Origin: Gammaproteobacteria bacterium
GTDB taxonomy: Bacteria; Pseudomonadota; Gammaproteobacteria; Thiomicrospirales; Thiomicrospiraceae
Direction of reading: 5' to 3'
NCBI GenBank assembly: GCA_013153955.1
Contig: JAADDM010000314.1
Coordinates: 1-7,710, forward strand
DNA length: 7,710 nucleotides
Every line of letters starts with the position of its first letter. Positions within the stretch are counted from its first letter, which is position 1. Under the pieces are notes generated by a model. The model ran no database searches and was not told the origin of the DNA. It saw nothing but the letters and a program-made list of their open reading frames with translations. This document shows positions 1 through 6,291 of this stretch, in pieces. Position numbers and translations under genes: made by a program.

Positions 1-380
1 GGTAAAAACCAGCCTTTAGGGACAAAAGTCTTTAATAAATCAGCAAAAGCGAGCCCTGCGGAGCAAGTAAGCAGGCCTGTCAGTTCATTAAAGTGGATAA
101 AGTGATCTAAAAGGTCGGTCTGTAAAGTGGTCGGGGCAAGGGCGCTGTCCCCGTAGCTACGACCGAGTCCACGTGCAATAAAGCCTGAGCCTGATATTAT
201 GCCCGCTTGCGGGACGACAGGGCTGGCCGTTTGTTGACGGATTAAAGCAGATAGTGCATGTCGATTAGCCGGGGTGAATGGCTCAGTCTCCAGCACGGGG
301 TAACGTCCCCAGCCGCTAATGGTTTGGTGGCTAGCGGAACAAGCGTTAGAAGGGGAATTGTCTGTTTTGGAAACGGTCAT
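1..380 (-). CDS. dprE1: DprE1-like FAD-dependent polyprenyl-phosphoribose oxidase, N-terminal part
   Basis: The reading frame starts at ATG 380-378 and stays open to the left edge, giving about 126 residues of a protein that is usually 430-470 aa long. Visible motifs are SGWGRYP (residues 22-28), ARGLGRSYGDSAL (69-81, the FAD-pyrophosphate loop of the FAD_binding_4/PCMH fold) and PKGWFLP at the edge. This order matches decaprenylphosphoryl-beta-D-ribose 2'-oxidase (DprE1, Rv3790). That enzyme oxidises the 2'-OH of polyprenyl-P-ribose before DprE2 reduces it to the arabinose epimer. The substrate-binding domain lies outside the window. A short Pro/Gly/Ser-rich stretch (about 51-66) just before the FAD loop looks longer than in typical members. 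The gene lies 9 nt downstream of the GtrA-like gene, with only a weak AGAG as ribosome site, so translation is probably coupled. Another FAD-linked oxidase (L-gulonolactone oxidase type) is possible, but the motifs and neighbours favour DprE1. Confidence 0.85.
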   Translation of the reverse strand, partial: MTVSKTDNSPSNACSASHQTISGWGRYPVLETEPFTPANRHALSALIRQQTASPVVPQAGIISGSGFIARGLGRSYGDSALAPTTLQTDLLDHFIHFNELTGLLTCSAGLAFADLLKTFVPKGWFL

Positions 381-389
381 TTCGGTACT

Positions 390-779
390 CTATTTAAATA
401 CATACTTTTTATCCAGTTGATATTTTACAAAGTAGCCGATTGCTAGCCCGATAATGCCCCCCACATAGCGCATCTCTTTTGTGCCATAAAGGGCATCAAA
501 TAAAAGCTCTAACCCCCAGAAAATGACCGTGGTGATTAGCCCCATCAGCGTATAAAGCGTAAAGGTTTTTGAGCCTTGCTGAAGCGTCTGTGTTTGGTAT
601 TTAAAAATATAACGTTTATCTAATCCATACTTTAGCACTAGGCCAACGGCCGTACCGATAAAAATAGAGGCGATAATTGCAAAGGGGCCTTGGTAAATTC
701 GAATGGTGAGGTCCTGCCCAGCAATGTTCGCGGCGGTGGCGAATACGGCAAAAATCGTGTACATTAGTGCAATCTTCAT
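390..779 (-). CDS. GtrA-family small membrane protein
   Basis: A 129-aa protein with four predicted membrane segments (about 4-22, 32-50, 72-96, 103-119) and almost no soluble part. It carries the GtrA-family signature twice: LKYGLDKRYIFK (49-60) and VKYQLDKKYVFK (118-129). Each copy closes a two-helix unit, and the second ends exactly at the TAG stop. GtrA proteins act with lipid-linked sugars and are proposed to help move or present polyprenyl-phosphate sugars across the cytoplasmic membrane. In mycobacteria the GtrA member Rv3789 is the neighbour of dprE1, the same arrangement as here, so a role in translocating or handling polyprenyl-P-arabinose (or ribose) is inferred. It is the first gene of the leftward unit; its ATG at 779 has no strong Shine-Dalgarno. 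The family call is firm; the exact role is not. Confidence 0.87.
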   Translation of the reverse strand: MKIALMYTIFAVFATAANIAGQDLTIRIYQGPFAIIASIFIGTAVGLVLKYGLDKRYIFKYQTQTLQQGSKTFTLYTLMGLITTVIFWGLELLFDALYGTKEMRYVGGIIGLAIGYFVKYQLDKKYVFK

Positions 780-1003
780 GGTTCTGTTTAGTGGCTCTAT
801 TTAAAAGGGTTAAAAGCGGAGATAACGCGGCGAGTCATCGAGTGTGTTCACTTGGGAGCGTCGGCCTTGATTGGCAACGATTATGTTCGTATGGCGCTTG
901 TATCATGCTTGCCTAACGTGCGGGTACACACCGTAAACGCCCATGAAAAAACACCCTCAACACACGCAGTGAAAGACCCTGTCAGCAAGGTTAATTAAAG
1001 TTT
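780..1003. promoter_or_regulatory. Divergent intergenic region, presumed promoters for both glycolipid units
   Basis: These 224 nt separate the leftward gtrA-like/dprE1 unit from the rightward ubiA-like unit, so promoters for both should lie here. On the plus strand a weak sigma70-like pair can be drawn: TTGATT at 867-872, a 17-nt spacer, and TATGGC at 890-895. On the minus strand the AT-rich TTTTAAATAG close to the gtrA start is the only -10-like stretch. Neither resembles consensus well. The rightward ATG at 1004 has only AAGG 13 nt upstream. No tRNA, clear operator or riboswitch was recognised. Confidence 0.4.
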
Positions 1004-1927
1004 ATGAATTCTAACATTTCTACCTCAGGTAATACACCAGACAAACAGCCTGAATCAAACGCTGAACCTAAGTCGGTTAGTTTTGGGTTGTTTAAGCTGA
1101 TGCGACCACACCAGTGGGTTAAGAATGGCTTTGTTTTTGCGCCTTTATTATTCACGGGCCTGTTTTTAGACATGGTGGCGTTGTCTCAAGCTTTTATTGC
1201 GTTTGCGCTCTTTAGTTTAGCGGCCTCGGCAACCTATATTGTTAATGATTTAAATGATATTGAGCAAGATAAACAGCACCCTGTTAAATCGCTCAAGCGT
1301 CCTTTGGCCGCAGGGTGGGTTAAGCCTAATCAGGCAAAAATTTTATTGGTGGGTCTGTATGCGCTATTAGGGGTTGGGCTTTGGCTTCAACCAGCCGTAA
1401 TGGGTGTTATTGCTGCATACTTGCTGCTAAATGTGGCTTATAGCTACTATTTGAAACATCAGCCCGTTCTGGATATTTTCACCATCGCCATCGGGTTTGT
1501 TCTGCGTGTGTACGCGGGGGCGATGGCCATTGCGGTGCCGGTGTCCTCTTGGATGTTTGTCACTACACTCTGTTTGGCGCTGTTTTTAGCCGCCATTAAG
1601 CGTCGTCAGGAGTTGGTACAAACCGACCAAGCCGGGCGTAAGGTTCTGGCTTTTTACTCGGTGGCACTGATTGATAAATATGCTGAGATTTCAGCCACTG
1701 GGGCGCTGCTTTTTTACAGCCTTTTTGTGATGAATGCGCGTCCAGAGCTGGTGATGACCATACCCTTTGTGCTGTTTGGCCTGTTTAGATACTGGTATGT
1801 CAGTGATATGTTAGGTGAGGGCGAGTCGCCTACTGATGCGTTATTGGCAGATAAACAGCTGTTATTTACCGTCGTAGGCTGGGTGTCTGTCTGTGTGTGG
1901 GCGCTTTGGCCGGTAGGCGGGGTTTAA
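1004..1927 (+). CDS. UbiA-family polyprenyl-phosphate phosphoribosyltransferase (Rv3806c-like)
   Basis: A 307-aa polytopic membrane prenyltransferase-fold protein with about eight or nine membrane segments after a hydrophilic N-terminus of some 25 residues. Diagnostic motifs are RPHQWVKN (34-41), the Mg/pyrophosphate-binding NDLNDIEQD (81-89) followed by HPVKSLKRP (92-100), the KRRQEL segment (199-204), DKYAEISATG (224-233) and SPTDALLADKQLL (275-287). This set marks the decaprenyl-phosphate phosphoribosyltransferase branch rather than ubiquinone or heme prenyltransferases. The reaction expected is PRPP plus polyprenyl phosphate giving polyprenyl-P-5-phosphoribose and pyrophosphate, on the cytoplasmic face. 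ATG 1004 is the first possible start, because an in-frame TAA lies at 992-994. The gene is followed after one base by a phosphatase-like gene, fitting the next step, and is divergent from a dprE1-like gene, which fits a later one. Lipid chain length cannot be read from sequence. Confidence 0.87.
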   Translation: MNSNISTSGNTPDKQPESNAEPKSVSFGLFKLMRPHQWVKNGFVFAPLLFTGLFLDMVALSQAFIAFALFSLAASATYIVNDLNDIEQDKQHPVKSLKRPLAAGWVKPNQAKILLVGLYALLGVGLWLQPAVMGVIAAYLLLNVAYSYYLKHQPVLDIFTIAIGFVLRVYAGAMAIAVPVSSWMFVTTLCLALFLAAIKRRQELVQTDQAGRKVLAFYSVALIDKYAEISATGALLFYSLFVMNARPELVMTIPFVLFGLFRYWYVSDMLGEGESPTDALLADKQLLFTVVGWVSVCVWALWPVGGV

Positions 1928-1928
1928 C

Positions 1929-2429
1929 ATGACGACTATTTTGGAAAGCCATCCGGCCGCTTCAATAGAGATTATCTATCTCATCATGCCTTTTGTGGCA
2001 TGGCTCATTGCAGGTGTGAGTAAGTTTGTGATTAATAGTATTCGCGCCAAGCAACTGGCCTTTGGCTTGATTGGTTATGGCGGTATGCCGAGTAATCATG
2101 CTGCGATTGTTACCAGTATGACTGCACTGATTATATTTAAAGAGGGGGTGACTCACCCCGCCGTCGGCGTGGCGATGGCACTTTCATTTATTGTGCTGTT
2201 AGATGCGAATAGCCTGCGTCGCCAGATTGGTAAACAAGCCGTGGTGATTAATCAGCTACAAGCGCGTTTATCTGAGCGTGAATCGCCCAAAAATCAGCCC
2301 GAAATACCGCCTTTAAGAGAGCGTATAGGACATACTAAGCTTGAGCTTCTTGGCGGCATTGTGGTGGGTACGCTATCAGCTTATGGTTTATTTAACCTAA
2401 ACAGTCTGCTTGCATTGCTAGGGATGTGA
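1929..2429 (+). CDS. Divergent PAP2 (YuiD/DUF212-type) membrane phosphatase-like protein
   Basis: A 166-aa membrane protein with the divergent-PAP2 signature: GGMPSNHAAI (51-60, comparable to the PSGH phosphatase motif, with Asn where many members have Ser), a DANSLRRQIGKQA segment (92-104) followed by NQL, and a third motif, ERIGHTKLELLGG (131-143). Hydrophobic stretches lie at about 14-35, 56-70, 78-92 and 139-165, with a charged loop at 112-131. The start is one base after the ubiA-like stop, with an AGGCGGGG Shine-Dalgarno-like run at 1915-1922, so the two are probably translationally coupled. That position implies it removes the 5-phosphate from polyprenyl-P-phosphoribose, the step given to a canonical PAP2 protein in mycobacteria. 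The family itself has little functional characterisation, so the substrate is inferred from context. His57 and His135 are the likely key residues by analogy. Confidence 0.82.
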   Translation: MTTILESHPAASIEIIYLIMPFVAWLIAGVSKFVINSIRAKQLAFGLIGYGGMPSNHAAIVTSMTALIIFKEGVTHPAVGVAMALSFIVLLDANSLRRQIGKQAVVINQLQARLSERESPKNQPEIPPLRERIGHTKLELLGGIVVGTLSAYGLFNLNSLLALLGM

Positions 2430-2452
2430 GGGTTTTCTACTCTCAGCGAATT

Positions 2453-2481
2453 AACCAGGCCTGGTTGTTTCACAAAACAAC
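2453..2481. repeat. Two overlapping inverted repeats upstream of the GT39 gene
   Basis: AACCAGGCCTGGTT (2453-2466) is a perfect 14-nt palindrome. It overlaps a second inverted repeat, GTTGTTT (2464-2470) with AAACAAC (2475-2481) around a CACA loop. The two stems share bases, so they cannot form together. They lie in the 123-nt gap between the phosphatase-like and GT39 genes. No T-tract follows, so this is not a standard terminator; it may be an operator, an attenuation-type switch or an RNA processing site. Confidence 0.45.
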
Positions 2482-2492
2482 AATGTTATGTA
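2465..2492 (+). promoter_or_regulatory. Weak candidate promoter for the GT39 gene
   Basis: TTGTTT (2465-2470), a 16-nt spacer and TATGTA (2487-2492) with an upstream TG (extended -10) resemble a sigma70 promoter, though each box matches consensus at only three of six positions. It overlaps the inverted repeats. If real, it would let the glycosyltransferase be expressed separately from the two upstream genes. Confidence 0.22.
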
Positions 2493-2541
2493 TCTTGAAT
2501 GGCTTCTTGAATACGTTTATCAAACCCCATTATCAGCTCAA

Positions 2542-2546
2542 AAGGA
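2542..2546 (+). promoter_or_regulatory. Ribosome binding site deciding a TTG start
   Basis: AAGGA ends six bases before TTG 2553. No other good start is near: the next in-frame ATG is at codon 26 and has no comparable site. This supports TTG initiation of the glycosyltransferase. Confidence 0.7.
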
Positions 2547-2552
2547 ACTGTT

Positions 2553-4160
2553 TTGACGCAGCCGAATGTTTCTTCACCCCTTAGTACAGCAAGTTCAGGC
2601 AATCATGCTCCTGAACCGCAATCCTTGATGGCACTGTTTGGCGGATTGTCGCGCGCCATGAAAGGGCTGGTTCTGGCATTTATTGCCCTTAAAGTGCTGT
2701 TAATTGCATCGGTACCCTTAACGGGTGATGAAGCCTACTTTATTGTCTGGGGGCAATCTCTGGCGCTAGGTTATTATGATCATCCGCCAGCAGTCGGCTG
2801 GTTACTCTATTTTCTGAGTGGCCTAGGCGACCATCTTTTGGTTTATCGGGGCTTTGCGTTGATTGCAGCAGGGGTGATCAGTTATCTGCTCTATAAAATA
2901 GTCAGGCTGCACGCAGCTATACCCCAGACGACGGCCTTCTATGTCGCCTTAGCCTTTTTTGTTTCGCCGATTTCACTGATGTTTATTGTCACCGCCAATG
3001 ATACGGTGCTGGTCTTTTTCTCAGTACTTGGTTTCTATTTTTATGCCAAAACACTCGCACAGCCAACGCTATTTAGCGCGGTATTAGCTGGTCTATTTTT
3101 AGGGATGGCTTTTCTCTCCAAGTATTTTGCAGTCTTTATGCTGATTGGCCTGTTTATCTACAGCTTTGTTTACTACAGGCAGTATGCTTGGCGCTGGATG
3201 GGGTTAATGGTGGCGATTGTTCTGCTATTTGTGGCAGAAAATCTCTACTTTAATGCCACTCATTGCTGGAACAATATCCTCTTTAATTTCTTTTCTCGTA
3301 CGACGGAAAGTGCATTTGAGCTAGGAAATGTTGTGGGGTATGTACTGATGATTTTAGCGCTTGTCTCCCCTTTGGGTGTGTATTACCTTTTTAAATTGCG
3401 GGTTATCTTCTCGCTGGGCGATTCGATTAAACCGCTTGCCCCTGTGCTTAAGCAGGTACTGTTTGCCACACTGCCTCTACTGCTCGTGCTACTGCTTGTC
3501 AGTACGACCAACCCTGTAGGCCTGCACTGGCCATTATTGGCCGTGACCTTACTGTACGCACTGTATGCGCTGTTGTCACAGACACAGTTACGGACGCTTT
3601 TTTACTTTAATGTCTACAGTTCTTTGTTGATTGGGGTGGTGATTATGGGGGCGCTTATCTTTGTAGAGGACATTATTTCACCGTCACAAAAACATCATGT
3701 TGCCGTCTACACTCAGCCAGAGCTTGTCTGTAAACAGTTACCCAAAACAACTTTCTTTACGCTGGGTTACAGCAGTCAATCTGCACTGTCTTATCACTGC
3801 AAAAACGATGATGTGCATGTGTTTATGAGCGTGTCAAAATTTGGCCGAGAGGATGATAAAAAAACAGATTTTAAAGCGATGTCAGGTAAGGATTTAACGA
3901 TTTTTGTCACCCATTCAAAAGAGATTCCAGAGGTTCAACGTTTCTTTCAGCAAACCGAGGTTAAGCCGCTGGTGATTAATGAAGAGACGACCTATTACTT
4001 AGTGGAGGGGCAGGGGTTTGACTATGAACAGTATCGAGCAGAGATTTTAACCCCTGTTAATCAGAAGTTCTATACCGCACCAGATTGGTTTCCTAAACTT
4101 ACCGACCTATTCTCATCAGAACCCTGTGACTTTAAAGCGCGCTATGGGTTTGTGGATTAG
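2553..4160 (+). CDS. GT39/ArnT-like polyprenyl-phosphate-sugar membrane glycosyltransferase
   Basis: A 535-aa GT-C-fold protein. A polar N-terminus (1-35) is followed by roughly ten membrane segments (about 36-54, 96-115, 126-144, 148-166, 172-188, 190-208, 214-230, 258-280, 300-318, 323-342, 351-371) and a soluble C-terminal domain of about 165 aa (372-535). The first outside loop has the GT39/PMT_2 hallmarks TGDEAY (57-62, catalytic Asp59/Glu60) and YYDHPP (74-79); TANDTVLVFF (147-156), LSKY (188-191) and GLHWPL (323-328) also fit. Such enzymes take a sugar from a polyprenyl-phosphate donor and add it to lipid A, a glycan or a protein on the outer face of the cytoplasmic membrane. Lying downstream of the prenyl-phosphoribose genes, it is the likely consumer of the lipid-linked pentose made here. 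True ArnT (L-Ara4N to lipid A) is less likely, as no arn genes accompany it. Cys393 and Cys416 could form a disulfide. The acceptor is unknown. Confidence 0.83.
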   Translation: MTQPNVSSPLSTASSGNHAPEPQSLMALFGGLSRAMKGLVLAFIALKVLLIASVPLTGDEAYFIVWGQSLALGYYDHPPAVGWLLYFLSGLGDHLLVYRGFALIAAGVISYLLYKIVRLHAAIPQTTAFYVALAFFVSPISLMFIVTANDTVLVFFSVLGFYFYAKTLAQPTLFSAVLAGLFLGMAFLSKYFAVFMLIGLFIYSFVYYRQYAWRWMGLMVAIVLLFVAENLYFNATHCWNNILFNFFSRTTESAFELGNVVGYVLMILALVSPLGVYYLFKLRVIFSLGDSIKPLAPVLKQVLFATLPLLLVLLLVSTTNPVGLHWPLLAVTLLYALYALLSQTQLRTLFYFNVYSSLLIGVVIMGALIFVEDIISPSQKHHVAVYTQPELVCKQLPKTTFFTLGYSSQSALSYHCKNDDVHVFMSVSKFGREDDKKTDFKAMSGKDLTIFVTHSKEIPEVQRFFQQTEVKPLVINEETTYYLVEGQGFDYEQYRAEILTPVNQKFYTAPDWFPKLTDLFSSEPCDFKARYGFVD

Positions 4161-4246
4161 AGGCGGGAGAGGGTTATGTTTACGCCTTAGATAACGAAAC
4201 AAAATCGAGGGATTTACTCTAGCGACCTTTATTGAACATGGCTCAT

Positions 4247-4323
4247 CATAGCCTAGCATTCTGTGTTTTAACTAAGGTTGCTTAGGGTTAATCAGCCTCG
4301 TTAATGCTAGTTATCATGCTATG
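4247..4323. repeat. Nested inverted repeats between convergent genes
   Basis: Three stems are nested. CATAG (4247-4251) pairs with CTATG (4319-4323); CTAGCATT (4253-4260) pairs perfectly with AATGCTAG (4303-4310); inside, TTAACTAAG (4268-4276) pairs around a GTTG loop with CTTAG-GG-TTAA (4281-4291), leaving two G bulged. The block lies in the 172-nt gap between the ends of the GT39 gene and the GGDEF/EAL gene. It can form on either strand and may act as a bidirectional terminator or transcript-end structure, but no T-run follows on either side. The rest of 4161-4332 shows nothing recognisable. Confidence 0.4.
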
Positions 4324-4332
4324 CGATGGAAT

Positions 4333-6291
4333 TTATAGAGGCTGCTCTAACGTCTGTTGAATAAAATACTCAATGGGCTTGGGAGCACTGTAGTAATAAC
4401 CTTGGTGGTAATGCACCCCAATTAATTCCAGTTTTTCAATAATCTCTTCGTTTTCTACAAATTCTGCAACCGTCTCAAGATTCATTAATAGCGCTATTTT
4501 TTGCATGGCTTTGACCATCTCATATTTAATGGGATCATTTGGAATATCCTTAATGAAGCTGCCATCAATTTTTAAGTAGTTTAAAGGGAGCGCATAAAGG
4601 TATTCAAAAGAGGCCATGCCTGTTCCAAAATCATCAAGCGAGAATTTACAGCCTTTATTGGCTAGGCACATAATAAAGGCTTTAGCCGCATCCAAATTAG
4701 ATACGGCAGTGGTTTCTGTAACCTCAAAACAGAGCTTATCGAAGGGAAGGTTGGCGGCTTCAATGATGCTGATGATTCGATGTGCTGCATTATCGGATGT
4801 TAGGGTTGCGCCGGATAAATTAATGGCGATATGTGTCACGTAAGGTAAGAAGGCTTGGTTATTTTTAAGTTGATCGGCAACCGCTTGAATCATATAAAAA
4901 TCCAGTTCGGTCATCATCTTAAAGCGTTCCAGCGTGGGGATAAATTCAAAGGGGGATATGACCTTATCTCCCTCAATTAATCTTACCAGTGCTTCGTAAG
5001 CGGGCGGGCATTCAGGGGTGTTATCGCGGCAGACAATCTGTTGTAAATAGACTTTTAAGGCATGGGTTTCCATCGCCGTTTTAATACGTTGAACCCAGTT
5101 CACGATTTCTCTTTCGGATTGTAGCTCGGGGCTGTCAACCCAAAAGATAAGGCTGCTGTTACCGCCTTTATGCTTCGCCTGATAACAGGCGATGTCAGCA
5201 GCAGAAACAAGGGCATTAATGTCTTTACTGTGCTCCTTAAAGAGTATCGACCCCACACTCAGGCCAACAGTTAATCGTTGGTTTTGATAGTCTAGATAGA
5301 ACTTCCGTACAATCTGTTGAAGCATGTCTAAGTGGCTGGTTAAGGCTTCTATATTGGTGTTTCTGACGAGTAAGACAAATTCATCTCCCCCGATTCGACA
5401 GAAGTATGAATTTGGGATTGCTTGAGAAAAATCGTTTAGTTGATGAGCGAGTTCAGTGAGTAGCTGGTCGCCCGTGTGATGTCCAAAGGTATCATTAATG
5501 ATTTTGAATTTATCTAAATCTAAGTAGCAGATGGCATGGGTTTGTTCTGGTTTTGCTTGGTTAATAATTTCGGTGAGCTTTTCTGTAAAGAAGAGGCGGT
5601 TGTATAAGCCGGTCAACTCATCATGTGAGGCTTGCTTGATGAGCTTTTTGGTTATGCTGTCAGTCTTTGTAACCAACGCATTAAAGTGGTGATAAGCGCG
5701 ACCGATCTCATCCTGACTGTTTTCGGGCAGTCTGATCGTGTAGTCTTGGTTTTTAGCTGTTTGCTCAAGCGCATTATTAAGCCGGGTTAGGCGGCGACTG
5801 AAAAATTGATCAATGAAAATCGCAAAAACTCCGCCTAGGAGGAGTCCAAAGAGTAGGATCTGGATAAGAAAATCGGTGAGGGTTTCGGTGGCAGAGTGGT
5901 AAAGATTTTTAGAGAATGAGAGCGTAATTTTTCCTAAAACCATTCCGTTATAACTCAGTGGAAGTACCTTATAAATAAAATCTTGTTCAGTGGTATTGAT
6001 GGCGTTTTTTAGGGTGAAAATAGCCTTACCTTGTGTATTAAAGAACGTGACCTGTGATAGGTTTTTGAGCTGTTTCAATTTTGAGGTAATATCCGTTGCT
6101 GCGTCAGGATCGTCTAGGATTATGAGCTTAACGGCATCTTGAGAGATCAATGCAGCAATCGCACCTGCTTGTTCGGAGATGCTTTCAGAAAGAAGGTTTT
6201 TTTCTTTCTCGATAAGCAGGTAGGCAACCATGCCATTCGTTACAATTAAGAGGCTGACTAATATGAGGTTTAGCTTAATTCTTAATGTCAT
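4333..6291 (-). CDS. Membrane CHASE8-like/HAMP/GGDEF/EAL c-di-GMP turnover protein
   Basis: A 652-aa inner-membrane signalling enzyme. TM1 (about 7-27) and TM2 (142-163) flank a periplasmic sensor (28-141) resembling CHASE8, with its DDPDAATD segment (60-67). A HAMP linker (about 162-215) follows. The GGDEF domain starts at SHDELTGLYNRLFF (222-235), has DLDKFKIIND (258-267) and an intact GGDEF (301-305). The inhibitory RxxD I-site is missing (IPNS at 292-295). The EAL domain (about 404-648) keeps YEALVRL (432-438), Asn491, FEVTET (522-527), DDFGTG (553-558), LKIDG (573-577), Glu610 and Glu613 in AEFVEN, and QGYYYS (630-635). Both diguanylate cyclase and phosphodiesterase activities are therefore possible. 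The one notable substitution is Phe611 where AEGVE is usual. The ATG overlaps the TGA of the upstream rhodanese gene (ATGA, 6288-6291) and has no Shine-Dalgarno of its own, so translation is coupled. Confidence 0.93.
   Translation of the reverse strand: MTLRIKLNLILVSLLIVTNGMVAYLLIEKEKNLLSESISEQAGAIAALISQDAVKLIILDDPDAATDITSKLKQLKNLSQVTFFNTQGKAIFTLKNAINTTEQDFIYKVLPLSYNGMVLGKITLSFSKNLYHSATETLTDFLIQILLFGLLLGGVFAIFIDQFFSRRLTRLNNALEQTAKNQDYTIRLPENSQDEIGRAYHHFNALVTKTDSITKKLIKQASHDELTGLYNRLFFTEKLTEIINQAKPEQTHAICYLDLDKFKIINDTFGHHTGDQLLTELAHQLNDFSQAIPNSYFCRIGGDEFVLLVRNTNIEALTSHLDMLQQIVRKFYLDYQNQRLTVGLSVGSILFKEHSKDINALVSAADIACYQAKHKGGNSSLIFWVDSPELQSEREIVNWVQRIKTAMETHALKVYLQQIVCRDNTPECPPAYEALVRLIEGDKVISPFEFIPTLERFKMMTELDFYMIQAVADQLKNNQAFLPYVTHIAINLSGATLTSDNAAHRIISIIEAANLPFDKLCFEVTETTAVSNLDAAKAFIMCLANKGCKFSLDDFGTGMASFEYLYALPLNYLKIDGSFIKDIPNDPIKYEMVKAMQKIALLMNLETVAEFVENEEIIEKLELIGVHYHQGYYYSAPKPIEYFIQQTLEQPL

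Noticed and set aside
258..446. Plus-strand open frame of 62 codons
   Set aside because: It is antisense to the DprE1-like start and the GtrA end, and its product has no recognisable features.
883..972. Two tiny open frames (17 codons at 883-936, 9 codons at 943-972) in the divergent intergenic region, as possible leader peptides
   Set aside because: Neither has a ribosome binding site or an attenuator-like hairpin after it, and neither shows a codon run that would explain attenuation.
991..1173. Minus-strand open frame of 60 codons
   Set aside because: It is antisense to the motif-rich start of the UbiA-family gene.
1880..1905. GT-rich low-complexity stretch near the end of the UbiA-family gene
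   Set aside because: It encodes part of the last membrane helix (Val, Cys, Trp codons) and has no regular repeat unit.
1004..1927. UbiA proper (4-hydroxybenzoate polyprenyltransferase for ubiquinone)
   Set aside because: RPHQWVKN, KRRQEL and the SPTD/DKQLL segment belong to the phosphoribosyltransferase branch, and the neighbours are glycolipid genes, not quinone genes.
1962..2156. Minus-strand open frame of 64 codons
   Set aside because: It is antisense to the divergent-PAP2 gene, whose motifs confirm the plus-strand frame.
2553..4160. ArnT, lipid A L-Ara4N transferase
   Set aside because: No arnB/C/A/D/E/F genes are present and the DprE1/UbiA context predicts a different donor, so only the broader GT39-like call is supported.
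4161..4187. AGGCG/CGCCT stem just after the GT39 stop as a terminator
   Set aside because: It is a 5-bp stem with a 17-nt loop and no T-tract, too weak to call.
4616..4843. Plus-strand open frame of 75 codons
   Set aside because: It is a shadow of the EAL domain on the other strand.
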